Shown here in pieces: positions 1-9,549 of a stretch of DNA of 64,000 nucleotides. How positions within the stretch are numbered: the first letter of the stretch is position 1; each line of letters opens with the position of its first letter. The position numbers and the translations under genes were made by a program. Source of the DNA: Staphylococcus pettenkoferi (lineage in GTDB: Bacteria > Bacillota > Bacilli > Staphylococcales > Staphylococcaceae); NCBI RefSeq assembly GCF_002902685.1, contig NZ_PPRN01000017.1:41745-105744 (forward strand), written 5' to 3'. Below the pieces are notes generated by a model. The model did no database searches and was not told the origin of the DNA. It saw only the letters and a list, made by a program, of their open reading frames with translations.

Positions 1-645
1 ATATTACTTGGGGGAGCGAAGTTATCGCGCACATTGATTGATCAAGCGTTAAATTATGATTTACCGATTTATAATTCATTCGGTATGACGGAAACTTGTT
101 CACAGTTTGTGACTGCAAGCCCTCAAATGTTGAAAGAACGTCACGATACAGTAGGGCAACCAAGTGAGAATGTCGGTGTGAAGATTAAATACCCTAATGC
201 AGACGGGCATGGTGAACTCCTCGTCAAAGGTGACAATGTGATGGGAGGATATCTTTATCCGTCAGATTTAACCGACACGTTTGAAGATGGCTATTTTAAG
301 ACTGGAGACATCGCTGAAATTGATGAAGATGGCTACGTTATCGTGTACGATCGACGTAAAGATTTAATCATTAGCGGTGGCGAAAATATTTACCCATTTG
401 AAATTGAGACTGCAGCGAAAGCCTATGGTGATGTAGAAGATGCGCTTTGCATCGGTATAGAGGATGAGACTTGGGGGCAAGTACCACAACTTTATGTCGT
501 CACAAATTCTAATTATGACGAAACGCAATTTAGAGATTTTTTAAAAGTGAAATTAGCCAAATATAAACAACCGAAAGCTATTGAGACAGTGTCATCTCTA
601 CCGTATACGTCTACAGGCAAGTTACAACGTTCATATTATCGCTAA
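1..645 (+). CDS. menE: o-succinylbenzoate--CoA ligase, C-terminal part (cut by window edge)
   Basis: The reading frame is open from base 1, so the gene starts outside the window and only about 214 residues are present. It belongs to the adenylate-forming (ANL) superfamily: [10 protein letters not shown] is the A5-type motif, [20 protein letters not shown] the A7-A8 hinge region, and STGKLQR near the end holds the A10 catalytic lysine. MenE makes OSB-CoA in menaquinone synthesis in the cytosol. The menC gene 44 bases downstream, which makes the OSB substrate, supports MenE over other acyl-CoA ligases. No truncation other than the window edge is seen. Confidence 0.9.
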   Translation: MLLGGAKLSRTLIDQALNYDLPIYNSFGMTETCSQFVTASPQMLKERHDTVGQPSENVGVKIKYPNADGHGELLVKGDNVMGGYLYPSDLTDTFEDGYFKTGDIAEIDEDGYVIVYDRRKDLIISGGENIYPFEIETAAKAYGDVEDALCIGIEDETWGQVPQLYVVTNSNYDETQFRDFLKVKLAKYKQPKAIETVSSLPYTSTGKLQRSYYR

Positions 646-689
646 GGTAATGCGGTGATTTCCAATCAAGTGTGAAAGGAGGGAAAGCG

Positions 690-1691
690 TTGTATATCGT
701 TGATGCTACTTTCTATGATATGAATGCTGCTTTTAAGCAACCGATCGTTACGCCAAAGGTGTGTTTGGAACGCCGTAAAGCGCTGATTGTTGAACTGAAG
801 ACGAACGAGGGTGAAAGTTACTTTGGCGAGTGTAACGCCTTTGAAACGGATTGGTACGCACCGACGACGATAGCAGATGTCGAAGCGGATATTCGCGCGT
901 GGTTGGAGGACGTTTGTGGTAAAAGTTTTTACACCTATGAAGAAGCGCTAAAGTTAGCCGATCGTTTGGAAACCACAGATGCACGACATACGGTGGTGAT
1001 GGCGTTATACACGATGTTCCATGAACTTAAAGACATCACTGTGGACTATGGCGCTACGGTGAGTGGTTTGACTGAAGAGAGTCTCAATACGTTGGAGGAG
1101 ACCCAGCCGCAACGGATTAAATTAAAGTGGACACCGCACGTGCTTGAAGATGTTCAACGATTACAAGGTCTCACGCATCAACCGGCTATCGCTATAGATG
1201 CCAATGAGTCTTTGAGTGACCAGGATATTACAACTGTACTGAAGTTGAAGGACCAACACATTCTGTATATTGAAGAGCCTTTCAAGACGTTGAAAGTTGA
1301 GGAGTTAGATGAAATTAATCACGCGATGCCGGTCGCGATTGATGAGAAAGCGACGGATTTAGACCGCATTAAATCATTTGTGAGCGATTATCCAATTTCT
1401 GTGGTGGTCGTGAAACCTTTCCGTTTAGGCGGTATCGATAGGGCAATGAATATATTAAAGTGGCTCTCTGATAACAATATTCAAACAGTGATAGGCGGAA
1501 TGTATGAGTATGGATTGAGTCGTTATTTCACGGCGCTCCTAGCTCAGTATGCTTCGCTACCGAGTGATATCACACCGTCTGGTTATTATTATGATACTGA
1601 TGTCGTTCCAAATAGTGGTTGCTTGGAGAATGGACAGCTGAAATTTTCTAAGCCTAGCGTCGATACAAAGGTGCTCGACAATGCGCGTTAG
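690..1691 (+). CDS. menC: o-succinylbenzoate synthase
   Basis: MenC dehydrates SHCHC to o-succinylbenzoate in menaquinone synthesis. It is an enolase-superfamily protein of 333 residues. The KxK pair is K144/K146 (RIKLKWTP), metal ligands are D170 (IDANES), E195 (YIEEPF) and D218 (IDEKAT), and the second catalytic lysine is K242 (VVKPFRLGG). The start chosen is TTG at 690, because the strong AAAGGAGGG site at 675-683 lies 6 bases before it; the upstream GTG at 672 would place that site inside the gene. It directly follows menE. Its last 4 bases overlap the end of the convergent yidD. Confidence 0.93.
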   Translation: MYIVDATFYDMNAAFKQPIVTPKVCLERRKALIVELKTNEGESYFGECNAFETDWYAPTTIADVEADIRAWLEDVCGKSFYTYEEALKLADRLETTDARHTVVMALYTMFHELKDITVDYGATVSGLTEESLNTLEETQPQRIKLKWTPHVLEDVQRLQGLTHQPAIAIDANESLSDQDITTVLKLKDQHILYIEEPFKTLKVEELDEINHAMPVAIDEKATDLDRIKSFVSDYPISVVVVKPFRLGGIDRAMNILKWLSDNNIQTVIGGMYEYGLSRYFTALLAQYASLPSDITPSGYYYDTDVVPNSGCLENGQLKFSKPSVDTKVLDNAR

Positions 1692-1927
1692 TGCTTATGC
1701 TTCTTATGATCTTTCTTAAGCGGTACGGGATCAAAACCACTTTTATGAAAAGGGTGGCATTTAGAAATACGCTTAATACCGAGCCATAAACCTTTAATCG
1801 GGCCATATACTTCGATGGCTTCGCGCGTATATTCAGAACAAGTAGGATAGAAACGGCAAGTTCTCGGTGTCATAGGAGAGATAAAACGTTGGTAGAAATG
1901 AATCAACGCTAAAAAAACTTTCTTCAT
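1688..1927 (-). CDS. yidD: membrane protein insertion efficiency factor YidD
   Basis: This 79-residue protein has the YidD (DUF37) signature: an amphipathic N-terminus ([12 protein letters not shown]), [17 protein letters not shown] with the conserved cysteines, [15 protein letters not shown], and a basic, histidine/lysine-rich tail. The family is thought to help YidC-dependent insertion at the inner face of the membrane. The start is ATG at 1925-1927, with a TGAGG-type site before it. It is convergent with menC and overlaps it by 4 bases, an arrangement that leaves no room for a terminator between them. Confidence 0.93.
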   Translation of the reverse strand: MKKVFLALIHFYQRFISPMTPRTCRFYPTCSEYTREAIEVYGPIKGLWLGIKRISKCHPFHKSGFDPVPLKKDHKKHKH

Positions 1928-1995
1928 AATTACAACCTCACTAAGAAATGATACATTAAAGGAAGTATAACATAATTAATTGGGGGACATGGGGT

Positions 1996-2466
1996 ATGCA
2001 GTTTACCGATCAAGAGCACGATAAGGTCACGTTAGACTATCGTACAGAGCATGATGAGCCTACAGGACAACACGTCTTGATGATTACACGTATGGATGAT
2101 CAATTTCTCTTAACGAAACATCGTCAACGTGGGATTGAATTTCCAGGTGGTAAAAGAGAAGCTGGCGAATCCTCAAGAGACGCAATGGCACGTGAATTAT
2201 TTGAAGAGACAGGTGGCAAGGTGAAAGACGCCCAATATATCGCGCAATATGTCGTTCATCGGACGAATGGCCAACCCTTTAGTAAAGATGTCTACTTTGT
2301 TGAAGTGGATGAACTGTGCAATAAAGATGATTATCTTGAAACCAAGGGCCCAGTGTTGTATCAATATTTGGATGACATTTCTGAAGAGCAGAAAAGTTAT
2401 TTACTGCGTGATGCAGCGATATTACACTGTGTAGAAAGAGTGAAAGATCTTGGATTATACTCATGA
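1996..2466 (+). CDS. ytkD: Nudix hydrolase, YtkD-like nucleoside triphosphatase
   Basis: A 156-residue Nudix protein. The Nudix box spans about residues 52-74 (GKREAGE...RELFEETGG) and contains all the signature glutamates. In Bacillus, YtkD hydrolyses purine NTPs including oxidised forms; the staphylococcal homologue sits in the same menE-menC-yidD-pckA neighbourhood, which supports the name. The ATG at 1996 is preceded by a G-rich TGGGGGACATGGGG stretch. Its 3' end overlaps the next gene's longer start, suggesting an operon. Substrate is not settled by sequence. Confidence 0.8.
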   Translation: MQFTDQEHDKVTLDYRTEHDEPTGQHVLMITRMDDQFLLTKHRQRGIEFPGGKREAGESSRDAMARELFEETGGKVKDAQYIAQYVVHRTNGQPFSKDVYFVEVDELCNKDDYLETKGPVLYQYLDDISEEQKSYLLRDAAILHCVERVKDLGLYS

Positions 2467-3229
2467 CAAACGTATGCCAGTTGAGTTGGTGAACCATCTT
2501 TGTAGTGAAGTGACTTACGAAGTGGATGGTTTGAAGTTAAAAGGGTTGTTGTTAGAACCTAAGCAGCAAGTGAACAGAATCGTCGTTTATCTTCGTGGTG
2601 GCAAAGGACAAGTAGGACGTGTGCGAACGGCACGTTTACTGCAATTTAGTAATTCGCAGACGCTGGTCTTTGCGCCATATTATCGTGGGAATAATGGTAG
2701 TGAAGGAAAGGATCAATTCTGTGGTGATGACTTGCACGATGTAACGATTGCTCTAGATCACTTGCGAGCAAGTTATCCTGAGACACCTATACATATGGTG
2801 GGTTTCTCTCGTGGAGGGATTCAAGGATTACTAACTTTCCAGCAACTACCAGTAACGAGTTTCATAATATGGAGTGGTGTAGCGGATTTAAGGATGATGT
2901 ATGAGGAGCGTGTGGATTTAAGAGGTATGATGCGTCGAATGATTGGCCATCCTCGTAAACATCCTGAAGCATATCGAGACCGAGATGCTTTATCGCAACT
3001 TCATCAACAGAGTCCACCTATCTTAATCGTCCATGGTGGTACAGATCGACAAGTTGATATTCAGCAGGCACGTCATTTAGAAGGTGTGTTAAAGCGTGTG
3101 GGTGCAACTTACGAAACGTGGTATCAACCGACAGAAGGTCATGTGCCGCGGCCTCCTTATATGAGAGCCACTTTAACGCACATTCATGATTGGATGATGC
3201 GTGTTGAACAAGGTCAGCTTAGTAAGTAG
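2450..3229 (+). CDS. alpha/beta hydrolase, prolyl-oligopeptidase/dienelactone-hydrolase type
   Basis: A 259-residue alpha/beta-hydrolase fold. The nucleophile elbow GFSRGG, the acid in VHGGTDRQVD and the histidine in TEGHVPR form an intact Ser-Asp-His triad. The lid region is small, and the N-terminal beta strands (VDGLKLKGLLLEPK) resemble S9 peptidase-like esterases. The start is uncertain: TTG at 2450 has a GAAAGAG site 9 bases upstream and overlaps ytkD by 17 bases, while ATG at 2474 lacks a good site. It is probably cotranscribed with the Nudix gene. Substrate is unknown. Confidence 0.75.
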   Translation: MDYTHDKRMPVELVNHLCSEVTYEVDGLKLKGLLLEPKQQVNRIVVYLRGGKGQVGRVRTARLLQFSNSQTLVFAPYYRGNNGSEGKDQFCGDDLHDVTIALDHLRASYPETPIHMVGFSRGGIQGLLTFQQLPVTSFIIWSGVADLRMMYEERVDLRGMMRRMIGHPRKHPEAYRDRDALSQLHQQSPPILIVHGGTDRQVDIQQARHLEGVLKRVGATYETWYQPTEGHVPRPPYMRATLTHIHDWMMRVEQGQLSK

Positions 3230-3350
3230 ATGACTGATAGTGGGTGAGTCATATCGCTGCGAGTATACTTGCTTACATTGAAAAGTAGGGGCATCACGAG
3301 TAGCGTACGATGAGGTTGAGTCGTCAAATAACTTAATATCAGCAATACAA

Positions 3351-3384
3351 AAAACGTCAATTTCACTCGAAATTGACGTTTTTC
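3351..3384. terminator. Bidirectional terminator between hydrolase gene and pckA
   Basis: An 11-bp perfect stem AACGTCAATTT (3353-3363) / AAATTGACGTT (3370-3380) is flanked by A-rich and T-rich runs on the two sides, so it works on both strands for the convergent genes. Confidence 0.85.
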
Positions 3385-3421
3385 TTTAATATTAATATGA
3401 AGTTAACCACGCGCTGTTAAC

Positions 3422-5011
3422 TTATTCAAAGCCACCAGCTTGCGCGATATCTTCTGCTTCTTCGCCGAATTTAGCAATGTTATCTTTGAAGCGGCTGATT
3501 AAATCTTGTGCTTGTTCTTTATATTCTTCTGGCTTACTCCAAGCATTGATAGGATTAAGAATTGTTTGTGGTACTCCTTCTATATCTTTAGGGATGTTTA
3601 AGCCAAACATTTCATCTTTAGTGAATTCTGCGTTTTTCAATTCACCTGTAATTGCTTGGTCAACCATCTTACGAGTGTAATTTAAGTTAATACGACGGCC
3701 TACACCATATTTACCGCCAGTCCAACCTGTGTTGACTAAGTAAACATCAACATCGTGTTTGTCGATATGTTCGCCTAATAAGTTAGCGTAAACTTTCGCA
3801 TTTAATGGCATGAATGGCGCACCGAAGCAAGTTGAGAATGATGGTTCTGGTTCAGTGACACCGCGCTCAGTACCTGCAAGTTTAGATGTAAATCCACTTA
3901 AGAAGTGATACATCGCTTGTTGTTTCGTTAATTTAGAAATTGGTGGAAGTACACCAAATGCATCTGCTGTTAAGAAGATGATTGTGTTAGGATGTGCCGC
4001 TTTTGAAGGTACCACGATATTATCAATATGATGGATAGGGTAAGCTGCACGCGTATTTTCAGTGTAGTAGTTATCATCGAAGTCAACATTGCCTTCGCTA
4101 TCTACCACGACATTTTCTAGTACTGTACCGTATTTAATCGCATCGTAGATTTGAGGTTCTTTCTTACGAGAAAGGTTGATTGCTTTCGCGTAGCAACCGC
4201 CTTCGATGTTGAAGATACCGTCTTCGTTCCAACCGTGTTCGTCGTCACCGATGAGTTTACGGTCAGCTGCTGCAGATAATGTTGTCTTACCTGTACCTGA
4301 TAGACCGAAGAATAATGCAACATCGCCTTTCTTACCAACGTTAGCAGAGCAGTGCATGCTCATGATGTTGCCTTTAGGTAGTAGGTAGTTCATTACAGAG
4401 AAGATACTCTTCTTCATTTCGCCCGCATATTCAGTACCACCGATAAGTACAATTTTATGTTTGAATGAAACGATGATAAATGTTTCAGAATTTGTACCGT
4501 CTACTGCTGGATCCGCTTTGAATTTAGGAGCAGAAACGATTGTGAAACCACTGTCGATAGATTCAGCTTCTTTCTTACTTTCAGGACGAATAAACATATT
4601 TTGAGCAAAGAGGTTATGCCATGCTAATTCGTTGATCACTGTAAGAGGAAGAGTGGTCTTCTTGTCGCTTCCTGCAAAGCCTTTGAAGACGTACAATTCG
4701 TCTTTCGCTTCTAAGTAGTCGAGAACTTTGTCGTATAATTTGAGGAACGTTTCTTCATCGATCGGTTGGTTCACTTCGCCCCAGTCGATGTCGTCTTTAT
4801 AGGAAGGCTCTGTCACGATAAATTTGTCTTTTGGTGAACGGCCCGTGTACTTACCAGTTCTCGCATTAATTGCGCCTAATTCAGTGAGTTCTCCTTCGTT
4901 ATTCTCGATGATTTTGTAATACAGTTCTGTTGTCGAAAGTTGGAATAGTGAGCTAGGTTTTTTTAATAAATTCTTAATCTTGTTCGTGTAAGTATACGTA
5001 TCAGTTGCCAT
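3422..5011 (-). CDS. pckA: phosphoenolpyruvate carboxykinase (ATP)
   Basis: PckA converts oxaloacetate and ATP to PEP and is the entry step of gluconeogenesis in the cytosol. The 529-residue length matches the family. The kinase P-loop GLSGTGKTT has its lysine at residue 242, followed by the metal-binding DDEHGW segment; the N-terminal TGRSPKDKF is the substrate site, and GERGVTEP-type sequence is present in the C-terminal half. ATG at 5009-5011 follows a GGAGGG site. A CcpA-type palindrome lies just upstream, consistent with glucose repression known in staphylococci. It is divergent from the metK leader. Confidence 0.97.
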   Translation of the reverse strand: MATDTYTYTNKIKNLLKKPSSLFQLSTTELYYKIIENNEGELTELGAINARTGKYTGRSPKDKFIVTEPSYKDDIDWGEVNQPIDEETFLKLYDKVLDYLEAKDELYVFKGFAGSDKKTTLPLTVINELAWHNLFAQNMFIRPESKKEAESIDSGFTIVSAPKFKADPAVDGTNSETFIIVSFKHKIVLIGGTEYAGEMKKSIFSVMNYLLPKGNIMSMHCSANVGKKGDVALFFGLSGTGKTTLSAAADRKLIGDDEHGWNEDGIFNIEGGCYAKAINLSRKKEPQIYDAIKYGTVLENVVVDSEGNVDFDDNYYTENTRAAYPIHHIDNIVVPSKAAHPNTIIFLTADAFGVLPPISKLTKQQAMYHFLSGFTSKLAGTERGVTEPEPSFSTCFGAPFMPLNAKVYANLLGEHIDKHDVDVYLVNTGWTGGKYGVGRRINLNYTRKMVDQAITGELKNAEFTKDEMFGLNIPKDIEGVPQTILNPINAWSKPEEYKEQAQDLISRFKDNIAKFGEEAEDIAQAGGFE

Positions 5012-5038
5012 ACTTAATCCCTCCAGCGGTAATTTTAA

Positions 5039-5052
5039 TGTAAGCCTTTACA
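5039..5052 (-). promoter_or_regulatory. cre-like site upstream of pckA
   Basis: TGTAAGCCTTTACA (plus strand) matches the CcpA cre consensus TGWAARCGYTWNCW except that the central CG is CC. It is nearly palindromic and lies 28 bases before the pckA start, where bound CcpA would block transcription. Assignment is inference. Confidence 0.5.
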
Positions 5053-5167
5053 GTTAAAAAGTATAACACATTTATGTTAATATTCCATACCGATATATGA
5101 AAGAATATGTCGAAAAAGTTAAATTGACATCAATGACCAGTTTAGGTACTATTAGAAGTAACGGATT

Positions 5168-5280
5168 CTCTTATCCTGAGTGGTGGAGGGACATGGACCC
5201 AAGGAAGCCCAGCAACCTCTTCTCAAGTGTGAAGAAAGGTGCCAAACCGTTTGCAGACGCAAGTGTCTGAACGATAAGAG
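5168..5280 (+). ncRNA. SAM (S-box) riboswitch aptamer of metK
   Basis: P1 is formed by CTCTTATC (5168-5175) and GATAAGAG (5273-5280). Between them are the class I SAM aptamer hallmarks GAGTGGTGGAGGGA, CCCAGCAACC, GGTGCCAAACC and the P4 arm GACGCAAGTGTC. The riboswitch is followed by an intrinsic terminator and then metK, so SAM binding should stop transcription of SAM synthetase. Confidence 0.95.
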
Positions 5281-5294
5281 CGAAAGGACGTACT

Positions 5295-5335
5295 GAGCCT
5301 TCTCTCTATCTATGTAGTGAAGAAGGCTCTTTTTT
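5295..5335 (+). terminator. Riboswitch-controlled terminator before metK
   Basis: GAGCCTTCT (5295-5303) pairs perfectly with AGAAGGCTC (5321-5329), followed by six T. It is the off-state hairpin of the SAM riboswitch. Confidence 0.9.
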
Positions 5336-5388
5336 GTTAAGCTCTGTTGGAGGGGAATATTCGTAATCTATATATAAAGGAGTACATT

Positions 5389-6588
5389 ATGACTTATAAT
5401 AAGAGATTATTCACTTCAGAATCAGTTACTGAAGGCCACCCAGACAAGATAGCTGATCAAATATCAGATGCCATACTAGACGAAATATTGAAAGATGACC
5501 CCGATGCCCGTGTCGCTTGTGAGACGACCGTGACGACTGGGATGGCACTCATCTCTGGAGAAATATCTACACGTACATATGTCGACATTCCTAAAGTTGT
5601 GCGTGAAACGGTGAAAGGCATTGGTTATACGCGTGCTAAATACGGCTATGATAGTCAAACGATGGCTGTGCTCACAGCTATTGATGAGCAATCTCCAGAC
5701 ATTGCACAAGGTGTCGACAAAGCACTCGAATATCGTAAAGAGATTACAGAAGAAGAAATCGAAGCGACAGGGGCAGGCGACCAAGGACTCATGTTCGGTT
5801 ATGCTACGAATGAAACCGATACCTATATGCCACTACCTATCTTCTTATCTCATCAACTTGCGAAACGTTTATCCGATGTACGTCGCGATAATATTCTTAA
5901 TTACTTGCGCCCAGATGGTAAAGTTCAAGTTACAGTAGAATATGATGAGAATGATAAACCACATCGTATTGATACCATTGTTCTATCTACGCAACATGCT
6001 GAAGATACAGATTTAGATCAAATTGAGAAAGATATGAAAGAACACGTGATTTATCCAACAGTGCCTGAAGACTTATTAGACGAAGAGACACGTTTCTACA
6101 TCAATCCTACAGGACGTTTCGTCATCGGTGGTCCGCAAGGTGATGCTGGACTCACAGGTCGTAAGATTATCGTTGATACGTATGGTGGCTATGCACGTCA
6201 CGGCGGCGGTTGTTTCAGTGGGAAAGATCCAACGAAAGTGGACCGTTCTGCAGCGTATGCCGCACGTTATGTGGCGAAGAATATCGTCGCAGCTGAGCTT
6301 GCAGAGAAATGTGAAGTGCAACTTGCTTATGCCATTGGTGTTGCTGAGCCAGTATCTATCGCAATCGATACTTTCGGCACAGGTAAAGTAGGCGAAGAAG
6401 CACTTGTGTCCGCTGTACGTGAGCACTTCGATTTACGTCCAGCAGGCATTATTAAAATGCTAGATTTGAAGCAACCAATCTATAAACAAACTGCCGCTTA
6501 TGGACATTTCGGTCGTACAGATGTCTTACTACCTTGGGAAAAATTAGATAAAGTGAACTTATTAAAAGATACCGTTCAAAAACAATAA
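5389..6588 (+). CDS. metK: S-adenosylmethionine synthetase
   Basis: MetK makes SAM from methionine and ATP. The 399-residue protein carries [12 protein letters not shown] at the N-terminus, the hexapeptide GAGDQG starting at residue 128, and the P-loop-like GGGCFSGKD starting at residue 272. The ATG at 5389 is chosen because AAAGGAG lies just before it; an upstream TTG at 5347 would add 14 residues with no family support. The S-box riboswitch provides regulation by its product. Confidence 0.98.
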   Translation: MTYNKRLFTSESVTEGHPDKIADQISDAILDEILKDDPDARVACETTVTTGMALISGEISTRTYVDIPKVVRETVKGIGYTRAKYGYDSQTMAVLTAIDEQSPDIAQGVDKALEYRKEITEEEIEATGAGDQGLMFGYATNETDTYMPLPIFLSHQLAKRLSDVRRDNILNYLRPDGKVQVTVEYDENDKPHRIDTIVLSTQHAEDTDLDQIEKDMKEHVIYPTVPEDLLDEETRFYINPTGRFVIGGPQGDAGLTGRKIIVDTYGGYARHGGGCFSGKDPTKVDRSAAYAARYVAKNIVAAELAEKCEVQLAYAIGVAEPVSIAIDTFGTGKVGEEALVSAVREHFDLRPAGIIKMLDLKQPIYKQTAAYGHFGRTDVLLPWEKLDKVNLLKDTVQKQ

Positions 6589-6671
6589 TTGAAATTCGGC
6601 ACAATGTAGTCGAATGATATCATTTTATCTATTATAATAAGTGAAAAGAGTATAAAAGGAGCGTTATAATA

Positions 6672-7580
6672 ATGAGTTCATTTGGACCAATAGAAATTGG
6701 TTTAATCGTAGCGATCGTCGTAGCGATTATTTGCTTTATCTTATTTATCGTAGCCTTATCAAGCAAGAAGAAGGCACAGAATAAGATTAAAGATCAATAT
6801 GAATCACGCGAACAAACGCTGAACAACGAACATGCAGATGCGTTAGAGAAAGAACGCGTTGAGAACAAGAAAGTAGTCACTAAGCAGAAAGAAGAACATC
6901 AAGCGACGGTCAACGCGAAAGATAGAGAAATTGATGCGTTGAAATTATTCTCTAAGAATCACAGCGAGTATGTTACGGATATGCGCCTCATCGGCATTCG
7001 TGAACGCTTAGTCAATGAGAAACGCATTCGACCAGAAGATATGCATATTATGGCAAATATCTTCTTGCCACGTAACGAATTTGACGATGTGAAACGCATC
7101 AGTCATCTCGTACTCACACGTACAGGTCTTTATATCATCGATTCACAATTGCTTAAAGGACATGTACTAAATGGTGTTAGCGCAGCTCAATTTAAAGAGC
7201 AACCGATGTTAGAGCAAATCTTTGATACGTTAGATTTATCTAAAAAGGATCGTCATACTTTAGTGTTTGATCAAAATGAGGATCAACATTCCTTATCAGT
7301 CATTGATTACTCTTCGCAATTAGAAGATATCGAGAAAGTGGCAACTGACCTACAAACACGTTTAAATCTTAAATTTATACCAACGACGATTCTTTACTTT
7401 AATCCTAAAAATGATGGCGACGTTACAATTTCTAACTACGCACAAACTTCAGGTTCAAAAGTTCTCGTTGGACCTGAGCAATTAGACGAATACTTCAATA
7501 AATTTGTCTTCCATGGTCGTATTCAATATGATGTCAACGAGTTACAGCGGATTATGGAAGAAATAGAAAAGTTTAATTAA
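6672..7580 (+). CDS. membrane-anchored NERD-like (nuclease-related) domain protein
   Basis: A 302-residue protein with one N-terminal membrane helix (residues about 6-28), a charged coiled-coil segment (about 32-90), and a soluble domain. In that domain, HLVLTRTGLYIIDSQLLKGHV resembles the core strands of NERD domains, which relate to restriction-type nucleases. I do not see a full PD-(D/E)xK set, so nuclease activity is doubtful. ATG 6672 follows AAAAGGA. It lies 83 bases after metK with no strong terminator, so it may be cotranscribed. Function is unknown. Confidence 0.6.
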   Translation: MSSFGPIEIGLIVAIVVAIICFILFIVALSSKKKAQNKIKDQYESREQTLNNEHADALEKERVENKKVVTKQKEEHQATVNAKDREIDALKLFSKNHSEYVTDMRLIGIRERLVNEKRIRPEDMHIMANIFLPRNEFDDVKRISHLVLTRTGLYIIDSQLLKGHVLNGVSAAQFKEQPMLEQIFDTLDLSKKDRHTLVFDQNEDQHSLSVIDYSSQLEDIEKVATDLQTRLNLKFIPTTILYFNPKNDGDVTISNYAQTSGSKVLVGPEQLDEYFNKFVFHGRIQYDVNELQRIMEEIEKFN

Positions 7581-7656
7581 TCAAGACAGATCACTTGAAA
7601 CAAGTTAGAGCTTATAAATCATTTTAAAATAGAAAGACGAGACGTAAGCTACTAGC

Positions 7657-7705
7657 AAAGGAGTGGGACGACGATCATTACTACGATGTCAGTCCTACTC
7701 CTTTT
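7657..7705 (+). terminator. Terminator hairpin after NERD-like gene
   Basis: AAAGGAGTGGGAC (7657-7669) pairs with GTCCTACTCCTTT (7692-7704) with one G-T wobble; the downstream T run is short. The sequence resembles a widespread staphylococcal intergenic hairpin. Confidence 0.7.
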
Positions 7706-7799
7706 ACTATAGTTAAAGCTCAAATGATTATCTGACATGTTCCATTGGGTAAATGGTAAGATGGATAGGAGATATCATAACACTTTGGGAGGGCGAAAC

Positions 7800-8633
7800 A
7801 TGAAGAACATTGAATTCTATAACGGTCATGAGATGCCGATGCTCGGTTTCGGTACGTTTGAACTGACTGACCACGAAACATGTAAGCATGCGGTCAAGAC
7901 GGCGATACTGAATGGCTACCGTCATATCGACACAGCTACACGCTACGGCAATGAGCAAGCAGTAGGTGAAGGGATTCAAGAGGCATTACAAGAAAGTGAT
8001 TTAACACGTGAAGATCTGTTCGTGACGTCTAAACTTTGGTTAACAGATTATGGGCGTGGAAATGTTGAAGCGGCTTATATTGCGTCACTCAAGAAGTTAG
8101 GTTTAGATTATTTAGACCTTTATCTCATGCATTGGCCAGGTACAGATGAAGCAGTAATGGTCGATACATGGCATGGTATGGAAGATTTATATAAAGATAC
8201 AAATGTACGCAACATCGGAGTGTGTAACTTTGAACCTGAACAGTTAGAGGCGCTGTTAGCTCAAGTTTCTATCAAGCCAGTAATTAATCAAGTAGAATAC
8301 CATCCGACTTTCCAACAACGTAAGCTAAGTCTATATCTCAACGCGCAACGTATTTACTTAGAGTCATGGTCCTCTCTCGCACGTGGCGATGCTTTAACGA
8401 ATGATACGATTGGTGAGATTTCGGACAAGGTGGGTAAAACGCCAGCACAAGTCATTCTTCGTTGGGTTTACCAACGTGGCGTGGTTTCTATTCCGCGTTC
8501 ATCAAATCCAGAACATATTAAAGAGAATATTGCTATCTTTGACTTTGAGTTGTCAGAAGAAGATATGGAGCGCATCAATCAGTTAGATACGGATCAACGT
8601 TTTGGACCCGATCCAACGACATATGAAGGTTAA
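7800..8633 (+). CDS. aldo/keto reductase
   Basis: An NADPH-dependent oxidoreductase of 277 residues. The catalytic tetrad is intact: D44 and Y49 (HIDTATRYGNE), K78 (TSKLW) and H111 (LMHWP). The C-terminal IPRSSNPEHIKEN is the NADPH 2'-phosphate site. It is a typical Firmicute AKR5-type 2,5-diketogluconate/glyoxal reductase-like enzyme; the substrate cannot be told. The start chosen is ATG 7800, 6 bases after GGGAGGG; the frame opens earlier at 7737 but without a site. It is monocistronic, with terminators on both sides. Confidence 0.93.
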   Translation: MKNIEFYNGHEMPMLGFGTFELTDHETCKHAVKTAILNGYRHIDTATRYGNEQAVGEGIQEALQESDLTREDLFVTSKLWLTDYGRGNVEAAYIASLKKLGLDYLDLYLMHWPGTDEAVMVDTWHGMEDLYKDTNVRNIGVCNFEPEQLEALLAQVSIKPVINQVEYHPTFQQRKLSLYLNAQRIYLESWSSLARGDALTNDTIGEISDKVGKTPAQVILRWVYQRGVVSIPRSSNPEHIKENIAIFDFELSEEDMERINQLDTDQRFGPDPTTYEG

Positions 8634-8670
8634 TAGATAGTGATAGAGTTTTTAAATGTGCAGAAATAAG

Positions 8671-8740
8671 AAAGGGTACGAGCACATGGAAAGGGCGCAG
8701 TGTTTAAACGCCTACTAACCATGATGCTGGTACCCTTTTA
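8671..8740. terminator. Bidirectional terminator between reductase and crcB genes
   Basis: AAAGGGTAC...CATGG (8671-8689) pairs with CCATG...GTACCCTTT (8719-8738) with a few mismatches, and T/A runs lie on both sides of the convergent genes. Confidence 0.75.
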
Positions 8741-8742
8741 AA

Positions 8743-9093
8743 CTAAATAAAGTATCCAAGTAAACAAGCAAGGAATGCACCGAGGTATTGAATCACACTA
8801 TAAATGATAAATTGACCTAGCTGACGAGGTTGATTTAAGAAGTTTACTAACTCAGACGATAATGTAGAAAAGGTAGTGAGTCCGCCTAAAAAACCAATCG
8901 TGAACAAAGGCGATAACCAGTGCGCTTGAAGACTGTAACCAGACACGAAAGCAATGAGAAAGCTACCCACAATGTTAACGATGATGGTCGCAATCGGGTA
9001 ACTTTGCTTAAAACGTTGATTACAAAGATCAGTTAACATACCGCGGATGAGGGCGCCGCAACCTCCGCCTATGAGAACGAGTATAAGAGTCAT
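8743..9093 (-). CDS. crcB2: fluoride efflux channel subunit, second copy
   Basis: A 116-residue four-helix CrcB/Fluc protein: GGGCGALIRGM at the N-terminus, IVNIVGSFLIAF in helix 2 and GFLGGLTTFSTLSSE in the broken helix 3. Fluc channels export fluoride as dual-topology dimers; Gram-positives often carry two genes for a heterodimer. ATG at 9091-9093 has an AGGAGGT site; the start codon overlaps the crcB1 stop (ATGA), implying translational coupling. No fluoride riboswitch was found. Confidence 0.95.
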   Translation of the reverse strand: MTLILVLIGGGCGALIRGMLTDLCNQRFKQSYPIATIIVNIVGSFLIAFVSGYSLQAHWLSPLFTIGFLGGLTTFSTLSSELVNFLNQPRQLGQFIIYSVIQYLGAFLACLLGYFI

Positions 9094-9458
9094 TGTAGAC
9101 GACCTCCTATTCGCGTACCGAGATAGCATAATAGAATGCCGAGAAGGTAACTAGAAATCGCATACAGAGCTAACGTGCCGATTAAACCTTCTTGCAACAT
9201 ATTTAAACATTCAAACTGGAACGTTGAGAATGTGGTAAGTGCGCCAAGAAAACCTGTAGTTAAACCTTTCTTTAAATTGGGATTATTACGGAAATAACGT
9301 AAGGCAAGCGTGCTGAACAACCCCATGAGAAAGGCACCAGCAAGGTTTGCACAGTATGTGCCGAGAGGAAAGGTGCCATGATGATTCAATTGTGCTAGAG
9401 CGTAACGTAATAACGCGCCTATGCCACCGCCGAGAAAGATATAGAAATAACGATGCAT
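9090..9458 (-). CDS. crcB1: fluoride efflux channel subunit, first copy
   Basis: A 122-residue CrcB/Fluc membrane protein, with GGGIGALLRYAL, CANLAGAFLMG and GFLGALTTFSTFQFE matching the pore-lining motifs. It is first in the crcB1-crcB2 pair and shares the ATGA overlap with crcB2. Four membrane helices are visible. The two sequences differ enough that a heterodimer of opposite topology is likely; charge-bias analysis could test this. Confidence 0.95.
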   Translation of the reverse strand: MHRYFYIFLGGGIGALLRYALAQLNHHGTFPLGTYCANLAGAFLMGLFSTLALRYFRNNPNLKKGLTTGFLGALTTFSTFQFECLNMLQEGLIGTLALYAISSYLLGILLCYLGTRIGGRLQ

Positions 9459-9497
9459 ATTAAGCCTTCTTTCTTAAATAGTGAGAGTATATAAATG

Positions 9498-9543
9498 AAT
9501 CCCAGCTTAGAGCAGTGAAGTGAACGTCACTCGAGCCGGGATT
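9498..9543 (-). terminator. Inverted repeat between small membrane gene and crcB1
   Basis: On the minus strand AATCCCGGCT pairs with AGCTGGGATT (plus 9534-9543 and 9498-9507). No clear U-tract follows, so it may be a weak terminator or attenuator before crcB1. Confidence 0.5.
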
Positions 9544-9549
9544 GCGTCT

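Noticed and set aside
672..690. Upstream GTG start for menC
   Set aside because: The strong AAAGGAGGG would be coding; TTG 690 is correctly spaced.
5476..5784. Minus-strand frame opposite metK
   Set aside because: Antisense shadow of a strongly conserved gene.
9459..9549. Possible fluoride riboswitch before crcB1
   Set aside because: No GGxGAUGGxxUUCxCC or downstream pseudoknot core; only a simple inverted repeat.
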